56,039 nt of DNA from the NCBI GenBank assembly GCA_944321875.1, contig CALUMX010000020.1, forward strand, positions 1 to 56,039, given 5' to 3'. Made by a program: the position numbers and the translations under genes. Source of the stretch: an uncultured Muribaculaceae bacterium (GTDB lineage Bacteria; Bacteroidota; Bacteroidia; Bacteroidales; Muribaculaceae). A model generated the notes under the pieces. It did not search any database. It saw only the letters and a list, made by a program, of their open reading frames with translations, and was not told the DNA's origin. Shown here piece by piece: positions 19,063-28,223 of the stretch; positions within the stretch are counted from its first letter, which is position 1, and each line of letters starts with the position of its first letter.

Positions 19063-19073
19063 TTCCTCCTTTT
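19063..19073 (-). promoter_or_regulatory. Strong Shine-Dalgarno site before rplW
   Basis: AAAAGGAGGAA on the minus strand, with GGAGG 8 nt before the rplW ATG, in an 18-nt gap much like the one before rplF. Together these are the only two near-perfect Shine-Dalgarno sequences I see before genes in the array. Confidence 0.75.
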
Positions 19074-19074
19074 A

Positions 19075-19695
19075 TTAAAATTCGTTAATCACTGCAACGC
19101 TGCTTTCGCTCAACACCAACGCGCGATTGTTCAAAATTCTGTAAGTGTTTAGATCCGAAGCAGTTACAATTTCAACATTCGGCAGATTTCGAGCAGACAA
19201 ATATACGTTTTTATTTTGAGCTGATAAAACCAAAACTGTCTTTTTGTCAGCTACTTGTATATTTTTAGCAAAATTTACGAATTCTTTAGTTTTCGGAGCC
19301 TCGAATGTGAAATCTTCGACTACGATAATCGCATTGTCCTGAGCCTTGGTTGTCAATGCAGACTTACGAGCCAGTTGCTTTACTTTCTTGTTAAGCTTGA
19401 AGCTGTAGTTGCGAGGACGCGGACCGAAAACACGGCCACCACCTACCAATACCGGAGAGTTGATATCACCGATACGGGCGCCACCGCCACCTTTTTGCTT
19501 GTGCAGCTTGCGTGTACTACCTGCAACCTCGCTTCTTTCCTTTGACTTGTGAGTACCCTGACGCTGGTTAGCCAAAAATTGCTTTACGTCCAAATATACA
19601 GCGTGTTCGTTAGGCTCTACAGCAAATACGCTATCGTTCAGCGTAACCTTGCGGCCTGTATCCTGGCCATTGATGTTATATACTGCAACTTCCAT
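19075..19695 (-). CDS. rplD: 50S ribosomal protein L4
   Basis: Protein uL4, 206 residues, with a globular domain on the ribosome surface and an extended loop reaching the exit tunnel. The loop is visible near residues 60-95 ([19 protein letters not shown] and [20 protein letters not shown]). In E. coli L4 also represses the S10 operon. Its ATG shares one base with the rplC stop (TAATG), indicating coupled translation. Confidence 0.97.
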   Translation of the reverse strand: MEVAVYNINGQDTGRKVTLNDSVFAVEPNEHAVYLDVKQFLANQRQGTHKSKERSEVAGSTRKLHKQKGGGGARIGDINSPVLVGGGRVFGPRPRNYSFKLNKKVKQLARKSALTTKAQDNAIIVVEDFTFEAPKTKEFVNFAKNIQVADKKTVLVLSAQNKNVYLSARNLPNVEIVTASDLNTYRILNNRALVLSESSVAVINEF

Positions 19696-20312
19696 TATCT
19701 TTCAATTAAAACGATTGAACCTTTTGCTCCCGGAATTGAACCCTTGATCATAAGAACGTTGTGTTCCGGAATCACTTTGATCACTTTAAGGTTTTGTACA
19801 GTCACACGCTCGTTACCTGTCTGGCCGGCCATGCGCATGCCCTTGAACACCTTCGCAGGGTAAGAACAAGCACCGATTGAACCCGGAGCGCGAAGACGGT
19901 TGTGCTGACCGTGAGTAGTCTGGCCTACACCACCAAAACCATGACGCTTTACGACACCTTGGAAGCCTTTACCCTTAGACGTACCGATTACGTCTACGAA
20001 CTCTGCACCTTCAAACAAAGCGACAGTCAACTCGTCACCCAATTTGTAGCCTTCATCAAAACCTTTGAACTCGGCCAAGTGTCTCTTGGGAGTTACACCG
20101 GCTTTCTTGAAGTGACCAGCCTCCGGTTGAGTTGTGTGCTTCTCTTTCTTGTCCTGGAAGCCCAATTGCAACGCAGCATAGCCGTCTTTCTCGATTGTCT
20201 TAACCTGAGTAACTACACAAGGACCTACTTCGATAACAGTGCACGGCACGTTCTTGCCGTCGGCACTGAAAACGGATGTCATTCCGATTTTCTTTCCTAA
20301 TAATCCTGGCAT
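19695..20312 (-). CDS. rplC: 50S ribosomal protein L3
   Basis: Protein uL3, 205 residues, an assembly initiator whose loop reaches the peptidyl-transferase centre. The start [20 protein letters not shown] and the central [20 protein letters not shown] are diagnostic; [18 protein letters not shown] holds the Gln that is methylated in E. coli. It lies 43 nt after rpsJ; that gap contains TCTGTTTGTTAA twice in tandem. Confidence 0.98.
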   Translation of the reverse strand: MPGLLGKKIGMTSVFSADGKNVPCTVIEVGPCVVTQVKTIEKDGYAALQLGFQDKKEKHTTQPEAGHFKKAGVTPKRHLAEFKGFDEGYKLGDELTVALFEGAEFVDVIGTSKGKGFQGVVKRHGFGGVGQTTHGQHNRLRAPGSIGACSYPAKVFKGMRMAGQTGNERVTVQNLKVIKVIPEHNVLMIKGSIPGAKGSIVLIER

Positions 20313-20355
20313 TTCTCTTTAATTTTAATTCTGTTTGTTAATCTGTTTGTTAATC

Positions 20356-20661
20356 TTACGCCTTGATTTCTACATCAACTCCGCTAGGCAACTCGAGCTT
20401 CATCAGCGCGTCGATAGTCTTAGCTGTTGAGCTGTAGATGTCGATGAGACGCTTGAATGATGAAAGTTGGAATTGCTCGCGTGACTTCTTGTTTACGAAA
20501 GTCGAGCGGTTGACAGTGAAAATTCTCTTGTGAGTTGGCAATGGAATTGGTCCGCTGACTACAGCTCCTGTTGCCTTCACTGTCTTTACAATCTTCTCAG
20601 CTGACTTGTCAACCAAGTTGTGATCGTAAGATTTCAATTTGATTCTGATTTTTTGGCTCAT
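20356..20661 (-). CDS. rpsJ: 30S ribosomal protein S10
   Basis: Protein uS10, 101 residues, in the 30S head; it is also NusE, which works with NusB and NusG in antitermination and transcription-translation coupling. Signatures: [40 protein letters not shown] and the C-terminal [12 protein letters not shown]. It follows fusA by 23 nt; tuf, present between the two in many bacteria, is absent. Confidence 0.98.
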   Translation of the reverse strand: MSQKIRIKLKSYDHNLVDKSAEKIVKTVKATGAVVSGPIPLPTHKRIFTVNRSTFVNKKSREQFQLSSFKRLIDIYSSTAKTIDALMKLELPSGVDVEIKA

Positions 20662-20684
20662 GTTATTTTATGATAAAATATTTT

Positions 20685-22805
20685 TTATTTCAACAAATCT
20701 ACTCTACCCTGGCACTCTTCAAGCACTGTCTTGGCGATGGATGCGCTCACCTCTGAATAGTGAGAGAATGACATCGTTGAAGTTGCACGACCTGATGTGA
20801 TTGTACGCAATGCTGTTACGTAACCGAACATCTCTGCAAGAGGCGCCTTTGCCTTAACGATGCGGGCACCGCTGCGGCTTGTTTCCATGCCTTCTACCTG
20901 GCCGCGACGCTTGTTCAAGTCGGAGATTACGTCACCCATGCTTTCTTCCGGAGTAACGACCTCAATCTTCATGATCGGCTCCATCAATACAGGACCTGCC
21001 TTCTCGCAAGCCTTCTTGAACGCCTGGATGGCACAAAGCTCGAATGACAGCTGGTCAGAGTCAACCGGGTGGAAAGAACCGTCGATGAGGGTAACCTTCA
21101 ATTGCTCTACCGGATAACCTGCGAGCACACCGTTCTTCATCGCTGTTACGAAACCTTTCTGTACAGACGGGATGAATTCCTTAGGAATGTTACCACCCTT
21201 AACTTCGTCGATGAATTGCAAGTTGCCTTCGAAGCCTTCGTCAACCGGCTCAACGCGTACGATGATGTCGGCGAACTTACCGCGACCACCAGTCTGCTTC
21301 TTGAATACCTCACGGAGCTCAACCGGCTTAGTGATAGCTTCCTTGTAAGTAACTTGAGGACGACCTTGGTTACATTCAACCTTGAACTCACGGCGGAGAC
21401 GGTCGATAATGATGTCGAGGTGAAGCTCACCCATACCGCTGATAACTGTTTGTCCAGTCTCTTCGTTAGTCTCAACGCGGAATGTCGGGTCTTCTTCAGC
21501 AAGCTTCTGCAAGCCAACGCCAAGTTTGTCGAGGTCCTTCTGAGTCTTCGGCTCTACTGCGATACCAATCACAGGATCCGGGAATTCCATTGCCTCGAGT
21601 ACGATCGGGTGTGCCTCGTCGCAAAGTGTGTCACCAGTACGGATATCCTTGAAACCTACACCTGCACCGATATCACCGCAACCGATCATTTCCTTCGGGT
21701 TCTGCTTGTTGGAGTGCATCTGGAACAGACGAGAGATACGTTCCTTCTTGCCTGAGCGAGAGTTGAAGACGTAGCTACCAGCCTCAATCTGGCCAGAGTA
21801 TACGCGGAAGAAGCAGAGACGGCCTACATACGGGTCAGTTGCAATCTTGAATGCAAGTGCACTCATCGGCTCGTCAGCACGCGGGTGGCGCACCTCTTCC
21901 TTCTCAGGATCCTCAGGGTTAGTACCTACGATTTCGCCAGAGTCTTCCGGGCTCGGAAGGTAAGCACATACGTCATCGAGCAAGCACTGTACACCCTTGT
22001 TCTTGAATGAAGAACCGCAGATCATCGGAACGATGTCCATAGAAAGCGTAGCCTTGCGGAGTACGCGGCGGATTTCTTCCTCAGTGATTGTTGAAGGATC
22101 GTCGAAATACTTCACCATCATGTCATCATCGAACTCAGCGAGCGTCTCGAGCATCTTGTCGCGCATCTTGTCGCACTCGTCAGCCAATGAAGCCGGAATC
22201 TCTTCAATATCGAATTGAGCACCCATTGTCTCGTCATGCCAGAAGTAAGCCTTCATTGTAACGAGGTCAACAACGCCCTTGAATGTCTCTTCAGCACCGA
22301 TTGGAACCTGGATTGCTACCGGGTTTGCACCGAGCACCTCACGTACCTGACGCACTACTTCGAAGAAGTTGGCACCAGAACGGTCCATCTTGTTCACATA
22401 ACCGATACGCGGAACGTTGTACTTGTCAGCCTGACGCCATACAGTCTCAGACTGAGGCTCAACACCACCTACTGCACAGAACGCAGCCACAGCACCGTCG
22501 AGGACGCGCAGAGAGCGCTCTACCTCCACTGTGAAGTCAACGTGTCCCGGAGTGTCAATCAAGTTGATTTTATACTTATTGCCGGCATAGTTCCAGAAAG
22601 TTGTGGTAGCCGCAGATGTGATTGTAATACCGCGCTCCTGCTCTTGCTCCATCCAGTCCATGGTAGCTGCACCATCGTGCACCTCACCAATCTTGTGAGT
22701 CAAACCAGTGTAGAACAGAATACGCTCTGAAGTTGTAGTCTTACCGGCATCGATGTGAGCCATGATACCGATATTTCTCGTCAGATTTAAATGTTCGTTA
22801 GCCAT
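20685..22805 (-). CDS. fusA: Elongation factor G
   Basis: A 706-residue GTPase that drives translocation of tRNA and mRNA and, with RRF, splits ribosomes. The G domain shows [16 protein letters not shown] (P-loop), [11 protein letters not shown] (switch), DTPGHVDF and NKMDRSGAN; domains II-V follow, with [14 protein letters not shown] and the C-terminal [20 protein letters not shown]. The position between rpsG and rpsJ is that of canonical EF-G; some Bacteroidales encode a second, divergent EF-G elsewhere. No obvious fusidic-acid-resistance change was looked for in detail. Confidence 0.98.
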   Translation of the reverse strand: MANEHLNLTRNIGIMAHIDAGKTTTSERILFYTGLTHKIGEVHDGAATMDWMEQEQERGITITSAATTTFWNYAGNKYKINLIDTPGHVDFTVEVERSLRVLDGAVAAFCAVGGVEPQSETVWRQADKYNVPRIGYVNKMDRSGANFFEVVRQVREVLGANPVAIQVPIGAEETFKGVVDLVTMKAYFWHDETMGAQFDIEEIPASLADECDKMRDKMLETLAEFDDDMMVKYFDDPSTITEEEIRRVLRKATLSMDIVPMICGSSFKNKGVQCLLDDVCAYLPSPEDSGEIVGTNPEDPEKEEVRHPRADEPMSALAFKIATDPYVGRLCFFRVYSGQIEAGSYVFNSRSGKKERISRLFQMHSNKQNPKEMIGCGDIGAGVGFKDIRTGDTLCDEAHPIVLEAMEFPDPVIGIAVEPKTQKDLDKLGVGLQKLAEEDPTFRVETNEETGQTVISGMGELHLDIIIDRLRREFKVECNQGRPQVTYKEAITKPVELREVFKKQTGGRGKFADIIVRVEPVDEGFEGNLQFIDEVKGGNIPKEFIPSVQKGFVTAMKNGVLAGYPVEQLKVTLIDGSFHPVDSDQLSFELCAIQAFKKACEKAGPVLMEPIMKIEVVTPEESMGDVISDLNKRRGQVEGMETSRSGARIVKAKAPLAEMFGYVTALRTITSGRATSTMSFSHYSEVSASIAKTVLEECQGRVDLLK

Positions 22806-22825
22806 TGTTTTTATCTTTTTTCAAA

Positions 22826-23302
22826 TTAAAATCTAAAGTGAGCAAAAGCACGGTTAGCCTCAGCCATACGGTGCATATCTTCTTTACGCTTGAATGCGCC
22901 GCCTTGCTCGTTGAATGCGTCTACGATTTCAGCAGCGAGTTTGTCGCTCATTGTCTTACCGCCACGCTTACGCGCAAAGATGATTAGATTTTTCATTGAA
23001 ATTGATTCCTTACGATCCGGACGGATCTCAGTAGGTACTTGGAATGTCGCACCACCAACGCGACGTGATTTAACCTCCACTTGCGGAGTAATATTCTCAA
23101 GCGCTTTCTTCCAGATTTCAAGCGCAGTCTTCTCTTCGTTCGGCATCTTAGACTTCACAGTCTCGAGTGCGCTGTAGAAAATAGTGTATGCGGTGTTTTT
23201 CTTTCCGTCATACATAAGGTGATTTACGAATTTTGTAACTCGTGTATCGCCGAATTTTGGATCCGGCAAAATAACTCTTTTTTTAGGTTTAGCCTTTCTC
23301 AT
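22826..23302 (-). CDS. rpsG: 30S ribosomal protein S7
   Basis: Protein uS7, 158 residues, which starts assembly of the 30S head and contacts the E-site t[22 protein letters not shown] at the N-terminus, [20 protein letters not shown] in the middle and the C-terminal [11 protein letters not shown] are typical. A 155-nt spacer separates it from rpsL; it contains a small hairpin (ACAGC and GCTGT arms) but no clear promoter. Confidence 0.98.
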   Translation of the reverse strand: MRKAKPKKRVILPDPKFGDTRVTKFVNHLMYDGKKNTAYTIFYSALETVKSKMPNEEKTALEIWKKALENITPQVEVKSRRVGGATFQVPTEIRPDRKESISMKNLIIFARKRGGKTMSDKLAAEIVDAFNEQGGAFKRKEDMHRMAEANRAFAHFRF

Positions 23303-23457
23303 TTTTCTTTAAAAATACGTTTTTGTTCGTTTGGTTGCGTTTTAGCATCTTCAACAGCATACTCTTACGCTGTTTACTCCGCCGAATATTTCAATCCAAT
23401 AAACAAAAACTAAGTTTTAACTCGTTTTGTTTATCTCTGTGCTTTCAGTAGTTTGGA

Positions 23458-23847
23458 TTACTTCTTAGCAGCACCTGCTTTCGGACGCTTTGCTCCGTAC
23501 TTAGAGCGACGTTGTGTACGACCTGCTACACCTGCTGTATCCAGCGTACCGCGTACAATGTGGTAACGTACACCTGGGAGGTCCTTAACACGACCGCCAC
23601 GTACCATTACGATAGAGTGTTCCTGCAAGTTGTGACCTTCGCCCGGAATGTAAGAGTTCACTTCCTTTCCGTTTGTCAATCTCACACGTGCAACTTTACG
23701 CATTGCTGAATTAGGCTTTTTCGGAGTAGTTGTGTAAACACGAACGCATACACCACGACGTTGCGGACATGAGTCCAACGCCGGTGACTTGCTCTTGTCA
23801 ACCAACACAGTACGTCCTTTTCTTACTAATTGCTGAATTGTAGGCAT
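23458..23847 (-). CDS. rpsL: 30S ribosomal protein S12
   Basis: Protein uS12, 129 residues, at the decoding centre. [11 protein letters not shown] opens the protein; the conserved loops [19 protein letters not shown] and [16 protein letters not shown] keep the lysines whose mutation gives streptomycin resistance, so the sequence looks wild type there. The ATG at 23847 is correct by homology; an open frame runs 32 codons further into the untranslated leader. It is the first gene of the array. Confidence 0.98.
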   Translation of the reverse strand: MPTIQQLVRKGRTVLVDKSKSPALDSCPQRRGVCVRVYTTTPKKPNSAMRKVARVRLTNGKEVNSYIPGEGHNLQEHSIVMVRGGRVKDLPGVRYHIVRGTLDTAGVAGRTQRRSKYGAKRPKAGAAKK

Positions 23848-23986
23848 CTTAGTTCTTTTTCGTTTTTTATTACTGTTAATTAATACTTTAAGTTCTTTTC
23901 CGTTATCGCTGCCTACTCTATACGATCCCGCTATTCGCACCAATCACTGGCGCTCGTGCTAAACCATACGGGTAGACACCCGAAAA
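23848..23986 (-). promoter_or_regulatory. Untranslated leader of the ribosomal array
   Basis: About 140 nt separate the predicted transcription start from the rpsL ATG. The leader can form a hairpin with arms GGGT and ACCC near its 5' end and an imperfect helix GCGCCA with TGGTGC next to it. Such leaders in ribosomal operons are often feedback targets, but no specific ligand can be read from this sequence. Confidence 0.4.
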
Positions 23987-23992
23987 GCGTTG

Positions 23993-24024
23993 CAAAGATA
24001 CGCACTAATTTCCTAACCGCCAAA
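23993..24024 (-). promoter_or_regulatory. Promoter of the str-S10-spc-alpha array
   Basis: Minus-strand TTTG (24021-24024), 20-nt spacer, TATCTTTG (23993-24000), an exact consensus match. A/T-rich sequence lies upstream. It is the only consensus promoter I found for the 18-kb array of 30 genes. Confidence 0.8.
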
Positions 24025-24181
24025 TGTTTTTAGCGGCCTCAGCACCCCACCTCCTGTCACAACTGCCTAATAATGGGGGTTTTAGCTCTTTTTGTGAAAA
24101 TATTTAACACTACAGTCGTATATTTTAACTTTATTTATCACACCTCATAGGTTTATCCCAACCTTTTCGAACGGCCAGCAC

Positions 24182-24222
24182 AAAAAAAGTCCGGCACGCG
24201 GCGCTGGCCGGGTCCGGACTTT
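24182..24222 (-). terminator. Terminator of the GlmU-like gene
   Basis: On the minus strand AAAGTCCGG pairs with CCGGACTTT, with GGC/GCC pairing inside the loop, followed by a run of seven Ts. It starts 30 nt after the stop codon. The 24025-24181 stretch between it and the ribosomal promoter shows no gene. Confidence 0.85.
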
Positions 24223-24251
24223 CCTGTAGGTTTGAAAAATACGACGCTCGC

Positions 24252-25445
24252 CTACTTGTAGGCATCAGCGATATTGTAGATAGCGTCAAAGATGGCTTTG
24301 TCGGTCTCGCTGAGCGTAATGCCACGGCGGGCCATCATACGCTTTGCGATGTCGAAGAATTTTGTCACCGACACATCGGTATAACCCGCTACACTACCCT
24401 CCGAGAACGAGGCAACGAAGTTGCGCGGGAATCCGGCTCCGTGGACGTTGACACCCACGCCGATGACGGTCGCCGTATTAAACATGCAGTTGATGCCGGC
24501 CTTCGAGTGGTCGCCCATGATAAGGCCGCAGAACTGCAGACCTGTGCGCAGGAAGCGGTGACTGCGGTAATTCCACAACTTGATTTCCGTATAGTCGTTC
24601 TTGAGGTTGGAAGCGTTCGTACCGGCTCCGATGTTGCACCATTCGCCGATAACGGCATTGCCCAGGAAGCCGTCGTGCGCCTTGTTGCTGTAGCCAATCA
24701 TCACCACATTGTTCAGCTCGCCGCCCACCTTGCAGTAAGGGCCGAGCGTCGTGGCTCCGTAAATCTTCGTTCCCATGTTGACCTGCGCGTGCGTACAAGC
24801 CGCAAATGCGCCACGGATACAGGAACCCTCCATGATGGTAACATCCTTGCCGATATAAATCGGACCAGCAGTCGTGTTCAGCGTCACGCCTTCCACCCAC
24901 GCGCCTTCCTCGATAAAGATAGCCGGCGTTCCGTCGTCGAGCATCCGCGGGCCAATCAGCGTACAGGTGCTGCTCAACGGACGTGAGTCACGGCCGGCCG
25001 TAATCATCCGGTAGTCGGAAAGAAGCTGCTCGCCGTTTTTCAGGAAAATGTCGTAAAGCTGTCCGATAATGCAGAGCGGCTCCTTGTAATCGATAACCGA
25101 AAATTTCCGGCTGTCGAAATCGTCTTTCGGTCCGAAATAAGCCACCAGTTTGTCGCCCACCTTCAACGCCTCTCCACGACGCAACGCGCGTACGGCCGCC
25201 ACAATTTTCGGGTCAGGACACACATTGCCGGCGATATAGAGGTTCTCACCCATATAGACGGTCGGATATTTCAACGACAGATAATCTTTCGTCTGATAGG
25301 AGAAATCACAATCGGAAAGCATGCGTTCCCATTTCTCGCGTATGGTCAGAATGCCGACACGGATATCTGCCACCGGACGGGTATAGGCTATCGGAAGCAA
25401 GTCAATCCACGTGTCTTTCTCGTCAAAAAGAATAACGTTAGTCAT
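24252..25445 (-). CDS. GlmU-like sugar nucleotidyltransferase family protein
   Basis: A 397-residue protein of a Bacteroidetes family annotated as GlmU-like or sugar-1-phosphate nucleotidyltransferase. The N-terminal half resembles the pyrophosphorylase fold, but the usual glycine-rich Gx-G-x-R-M loop is not at the start (MTNVILFDEKDTWIDLLPIA), so catalysis is uncertain. The C-terminal half (about 180-340) shows left-handed beta-helix hexapeptide repeats (IYIGKDVTIMEGSCI, GATTLGPYCKVGGEL, NAVIGEWCNIGAGTNASNL), as in GlmU and related acyl- or nucleotidyltransferases. It is likely cytosolic and linked to cell-envelope sugar metabolism. A candidate -7 box TAGGTTTG lies at 25565-25572, without a clear -33 element. 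Confidence 0.7.
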   Translation of the reverse strand: MTNVILFDEKDTWIDLLPIAYTRPVADIRVGILTIREKWERMLSDCDFSYQTKDYLSLKYPTVYMGENLYIAGNVCPDPKIVAAVRALRRGEALKVGDKLVAYFGPKDDFDSRKFSVIDYKEPLCIIGQLYDIFLKNGEQLLSDYRMITAGRDSRPLSSTCTLIGPRMLDDGTPAIFIEEGAWVEGVTLNTTAGPIYIGKDVTIMEGSCIRGAFAACTHAQVNMGTKIYGATTLGPYCKVGGELNNVVMIGYSNKAHDGFLGNAVIGEWCNIGAGTNASNLKNDYTEIKLWNYRSHRFLRTGLQFCGLIMGDHSKAGINCMFNTATVIGVGVNVHGAGFPRNFVASFSEGSVAGYTDVSVTKFFDIAKRMMARRGITLSETDKAIFDAIYNIADAYK

Positions 25446-25621
25446 AGCTCTCTATTTTTTGATTGTTTTATTCAAGTCTGAAGCTGTTTAGATTTCATTC
25501 GCCATGAAGTCGGGTGCTGGCTCTGGTTTTACGCTACGGGCATAAACGAAAAACAGAACTGAAACAAACCTAAAACACGCGTTCCATGACCTCTATTTCC
25601 ACTAAAATTCAAAACAGCAGC

Positions 25622-27733
25622 TTACACTCCTGCCCCGTACCCCGACTTGCCTTCGGCCGGATAGTGTTTCAGCGGGTCGGTAAATGCCGGACCCTGCACT
25701 TGTTCGTTGTACTGGTCAGGATAGATTATCATCAGGCTGCAGTCGACAAAGTAGCGGCCTACCTGTGCCGGCAGCTCCTCATAGCTGGGATGGTAGGACG
25801 CCGACCCCGGGCGCGAGCCGATAAACACGAAGAGATGGTCGTTGTTAACCTCCGTCGTCAGCATTAGCAAATCGTCCCACGACGACATTTCGACAAGCCG
25901 AGACATGTCCATGTAGTTGCGCAGCCGCAAGTGACGCTCAATGAAGGCGAGCGTCTCGTTCGTCGCGTAGAAGAATATCTGGCATCCAAGATTGCGGCTC
26001 ATCTTAATCAGATGGCCGAACCATTTCGGGAAACCCGGTTCAAACTCCGCCTTGGGCGGCACAGCCACCACGATGCGGCGAATCGTATTGAAAGGCATCA
26101 GCATCTTTACGACCATCACCTGACGGTGAACCTCGTCGAGCAGCGTGTGGGCGATGTTGCCGAAGAAATCATCGGCCACGTTGGCCTTATGGTGCAATCC
26201 GATAATCATTGTCGCCGCCTCCTGCTCCTTGAACGTATGGATTACGCCGGTAGCGACGTTCGCGCTGTAGCGGTTGACGGTCTTCATGTCGACCTTCACG
26301 GCCGAAGCCATCTGGGCGGCCTGGTCGAGCATCATCTTACCTGTGCGTGCCGTACGCTGATTGGCGTTCTTGTCGCTCACGACATGGACGGCAACCACAT
26401 TGCTGTCGTCATCCTCGCCGCGGATGAGCAGCGAAAGGCTGACGAGGAACGGGAAAGTCTCGGAATTGGAAACGGAAATGAGTATCTTGTCGGAATCCGT
26501 CGCATGGGCGGTCGTGTCGACCTCACTGAGGGCGAGTTTGCGCGACGCACGCTCCGTCACGAAGGAGCTGACGATGCAAGTGATAAGAATCAGGGCGATG
26601 GCGCCGTTCAGAATCTCCGACCCGAGCAGATGGCTGCCGTCGGGAAGGATAATGCCATAGCCAACAAGCACCACCGCGAGCGTCGCAGCAGCGCGGGCAA
26701 GGCTGAGGCCATAGAGAATGCCCCGCTCGGGTTTCGACAACTTGCAGACGCGTTGCGTAACCCATGCCGTTATCCATTTCGTCACGATAGCCATCACGAC
26801 CATCACGGCCACCACCTCTATCACCTCCAGACCGCCGAAAAAGACGCGCAGGTCAATCATCATGCCCACTCCGATAAGGAAGTAGGGAATGAAGAGAGCG
26901 TTGCCCACAAACTCGAGATTGTGCATGAGCGGCGAAACGTGAGGAATCAGACGGTTGAGCACCAATCCGGCGAGGAATGCGCCGAGAATGCCCTCCATGC
27001 CGACAAATTTCATCAGTCCGGCAGAAAGGAACACGAGGGCGAGTACAAAAATAAACTGAAGCACACCATTCGTGTACTTGCGGAAGAACCAGCGGCCGAT
27101 ACGAGGGAAGAAAAATATCACGAAAGCGCCCAGCAGTAGGACGCGCAGCACCAACCACAGCCACGCCAGATTGTCAACACCGCCCTTCTTGTAGAGTCCG
27201 CCCAATATGGCAAGCAGCAACAGCGTCAGGCAGTCGGTAATGGCCGTTGCGCCCACCGCAATACTGACACTCCGCTGGCGGGCTACTCCGTAGCGGCTCA
27301 CAATCGGATAGGAGACCAACGTATGGGAGGCATACATGCTGGCGATAAGCATCGAGGGAACAGCCGCATACTGCAGCACATAAGAGTTAACGATATAACC
27401 GAGCGCCATCGGTATGATAAATCCCAGCAGACCGAAAATAACGGCTTTGGTGCGTATTTGCTTAAAGTCGGTCATGTTCATCTCCAGACCGGCAAGGAAC
27501 ATGATGTAATATAGTCCCACGTTACCGAACAGATGGAAACTGTCGTCGCGGGCAATTACGTTCAAACCGTGCTCTCCGATAATCACACCGGCGAGAATCA
27601 TACCGATGATATGTGGAATTTTCAGATAACCCAGCAAAATCGGAGCGAACAAAATAATACCTAAGACAATGAAGAAAATCCAGGTAGGATCCGTAATAGG
27701 GAATTGTATGCTGAAATTCAAGAAATCTGCCAT
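25622..27733 (-). CDS. CPA2-family cation:proton antiporter
   Basis: A 703-residue inner-membrane protein. Residues 1 to about 390 contain some 12 hydrophobic segments of a Na+/H+ or K+/H+ exchanger of the CPA2 (KefB/GerN/NapA-like) group: IPHIIGMILAGVIIGEHGLN, FLAGLEMNM, GATAITDCLTL and LGAFLAGLVLNRLIP are typical. After residue 410 comes a cytoplasmic part of about 290 residues that resembles one or two universal-stress-protein domains (DKILISVSNSETFPFLVSLS; MIIGLHHKANVADDFFGNIA) rather than the RCK/TrkA-N domain of KefB. The transported ion is unknown. The gene is a single unit with a repeat-borne promoter. Confidence 0.85.
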   Translation of the reverse strand: MADFLNFSIQFPITDPTWIFFIVLGIILFAPILLGYLKIPHIIGMILAGVIIGEHGLNVIARDDSFHLFGNVGLYYIMFLAGLEMNMTDFKQIRTKAVIFGLLGFIIPMALGYIVNSYVLQYAAVPSMLIASMYASHTLVSYPIVSRYGVARQRSVSIAVGATAITDCLTLLLLAILGGLYKKGGVDNLAWLWLVLRVLLLGAFVIFFFPRIGRWFFRKYTNGVLQFIFVLALVFLSAGLMKFVGMEGILGAFLAGLVLNRLIPHVSPLMHNLEFVGNALFIPYFLIGVGMMIDLRVFFGGLEVIEVVAVMVVMAIVTKWITAWVTQRVCKLSKPERGILYGLSLARAAATLAVVLVGYGIILPDGSHLLGSEILNGAIALILITCIVSSFVTERASRKLALSEVDTTAHATDSDKILISVSNSETFPFLVSLSLLIRGEDDDSNVVAVHVVSDKNANQRTARTGKMMLDQAAQMASAVKVDMKTVNRYSANVATGVIHTFKEQEAATMIIGLHHKANVADDFFGNIAHTLLDEVHRQVMVVKMLMPFNTIRRIVVAVPPKAEFEPGFPKWFGHLIKMSRNLGCQIFFYATNETLAFIERHLRLRNYMDMSRLVEMSSWDDLLMLTTEVNNDHLFVFIGSRPGSASYHPSYEELPAQVGRYFVDCSLMIIYPDQYNEQVQGPAFTDPLKHYPAEGKSGYGAGV

Positions 27734-27759
27734 AGAGACTCACGGTTAAGATTTGATTA

Positions 27760-27791
27760 CAAAGATAGTGAAAGGCGAGAGCAGAAAAAAC
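27760..27791 (-). promoter_or_regulatory. Candidate antiporter promoter in repeat locus B
   Basis: TATCTTTG (27760-27767 on the minus strand) fits the -7 box; the -33 position reads TTTT instead of TTTG. The leader to the ATG at 27733 is about 20 nt. The next unit edges at 27835, 27910 and 27985 carry the same TATCTTTG box. Confidence 0.5.
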
Positions 27792-28066
27792 AAGCTTGCT
27801 TGATTTTTTATGCAGAGCCGCAGCCTATCTTATCCAAAGATAAAGAAAGGCGAGAGCAGAAAAAACAAGCTTGCTTGATTTTTTATACCGAGCCGCTGCC
27901 TATCTTATTCAAAGATAAAGAAAGGCGAGAGCAGAAAAAACAAGCTTGCTTGATTTTTTATGCCGAGCCGCAGCCTATCTTATTCAAAGATAAAGAAAGG
28001 CGAACACAGAGGCAAAATGGAAACACAGTTTTCAAATTTTGACTCTGCCAAGCCGCCGCCTATCTT
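27760..28066. repeat. Repeat locus B: four tandem 75-bp-spaced units
   Basis: Units start at 27760, 27835, 27910 and 27985. The frame is as in locus A (CAAAGATA, AGGCGAG, then GAGCCGCAGCCTATCTT), but the central palindrome of units 1-3 is different: arms AAAAA-a-CAAGC and GCTTG-at-TTTTT around TT. Unit 4 instead has the locus A type core (GTTTTC...) and length. A decayed further edge, CAAATTTA, follows at 28070. The locus occupies the space between asd and the antiporter. Confidence 0.95.
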
Positions 28067-28152
28067 CCACAAATTTAGCAAAAGGTGGACGCAAAGACAA
28101 ATCGAAACCGAAGATTTCTCACCGTAAAATCTCAAAAAACAGCGAACCCGGC

Positions 28153-28198
28153 AAAAACAGCGGGAGGCAAAAGACGTAAATACGCCTCTTGCCTCCCG
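28153..28198 (-). terminator. Terminator after asd
   Basis: Minus-strand CGGGAGGCAA and TTGCCTCCCG pair perfectly (28189-28198 with 28161-28170), enclosing partly paired GCGT/ACGT-type sequence, and are followed by GCTGTTTTTGCC with five Ts at 28153-28157. Confidence 0.75.
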
Positions 28199-28223
28199 GC
28201 CATTTATTATTTCACTTTGTAGT

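Noticed and set aside
20330..20354. Tandem TCTGTTTGTTAA copies before rplC
   Set aside because: Only two short copies in an intergenic gap; more likely a small duplication than a regulatory element.
25931..27139. 402-codon open frame on the plus strand opposite the antiporter
   Set aside because: It lies fully antisense to a well-supported membrane protein, is rich in His, Arg and Glu as expected from a reversed GC-biased gene, and has no promoter.
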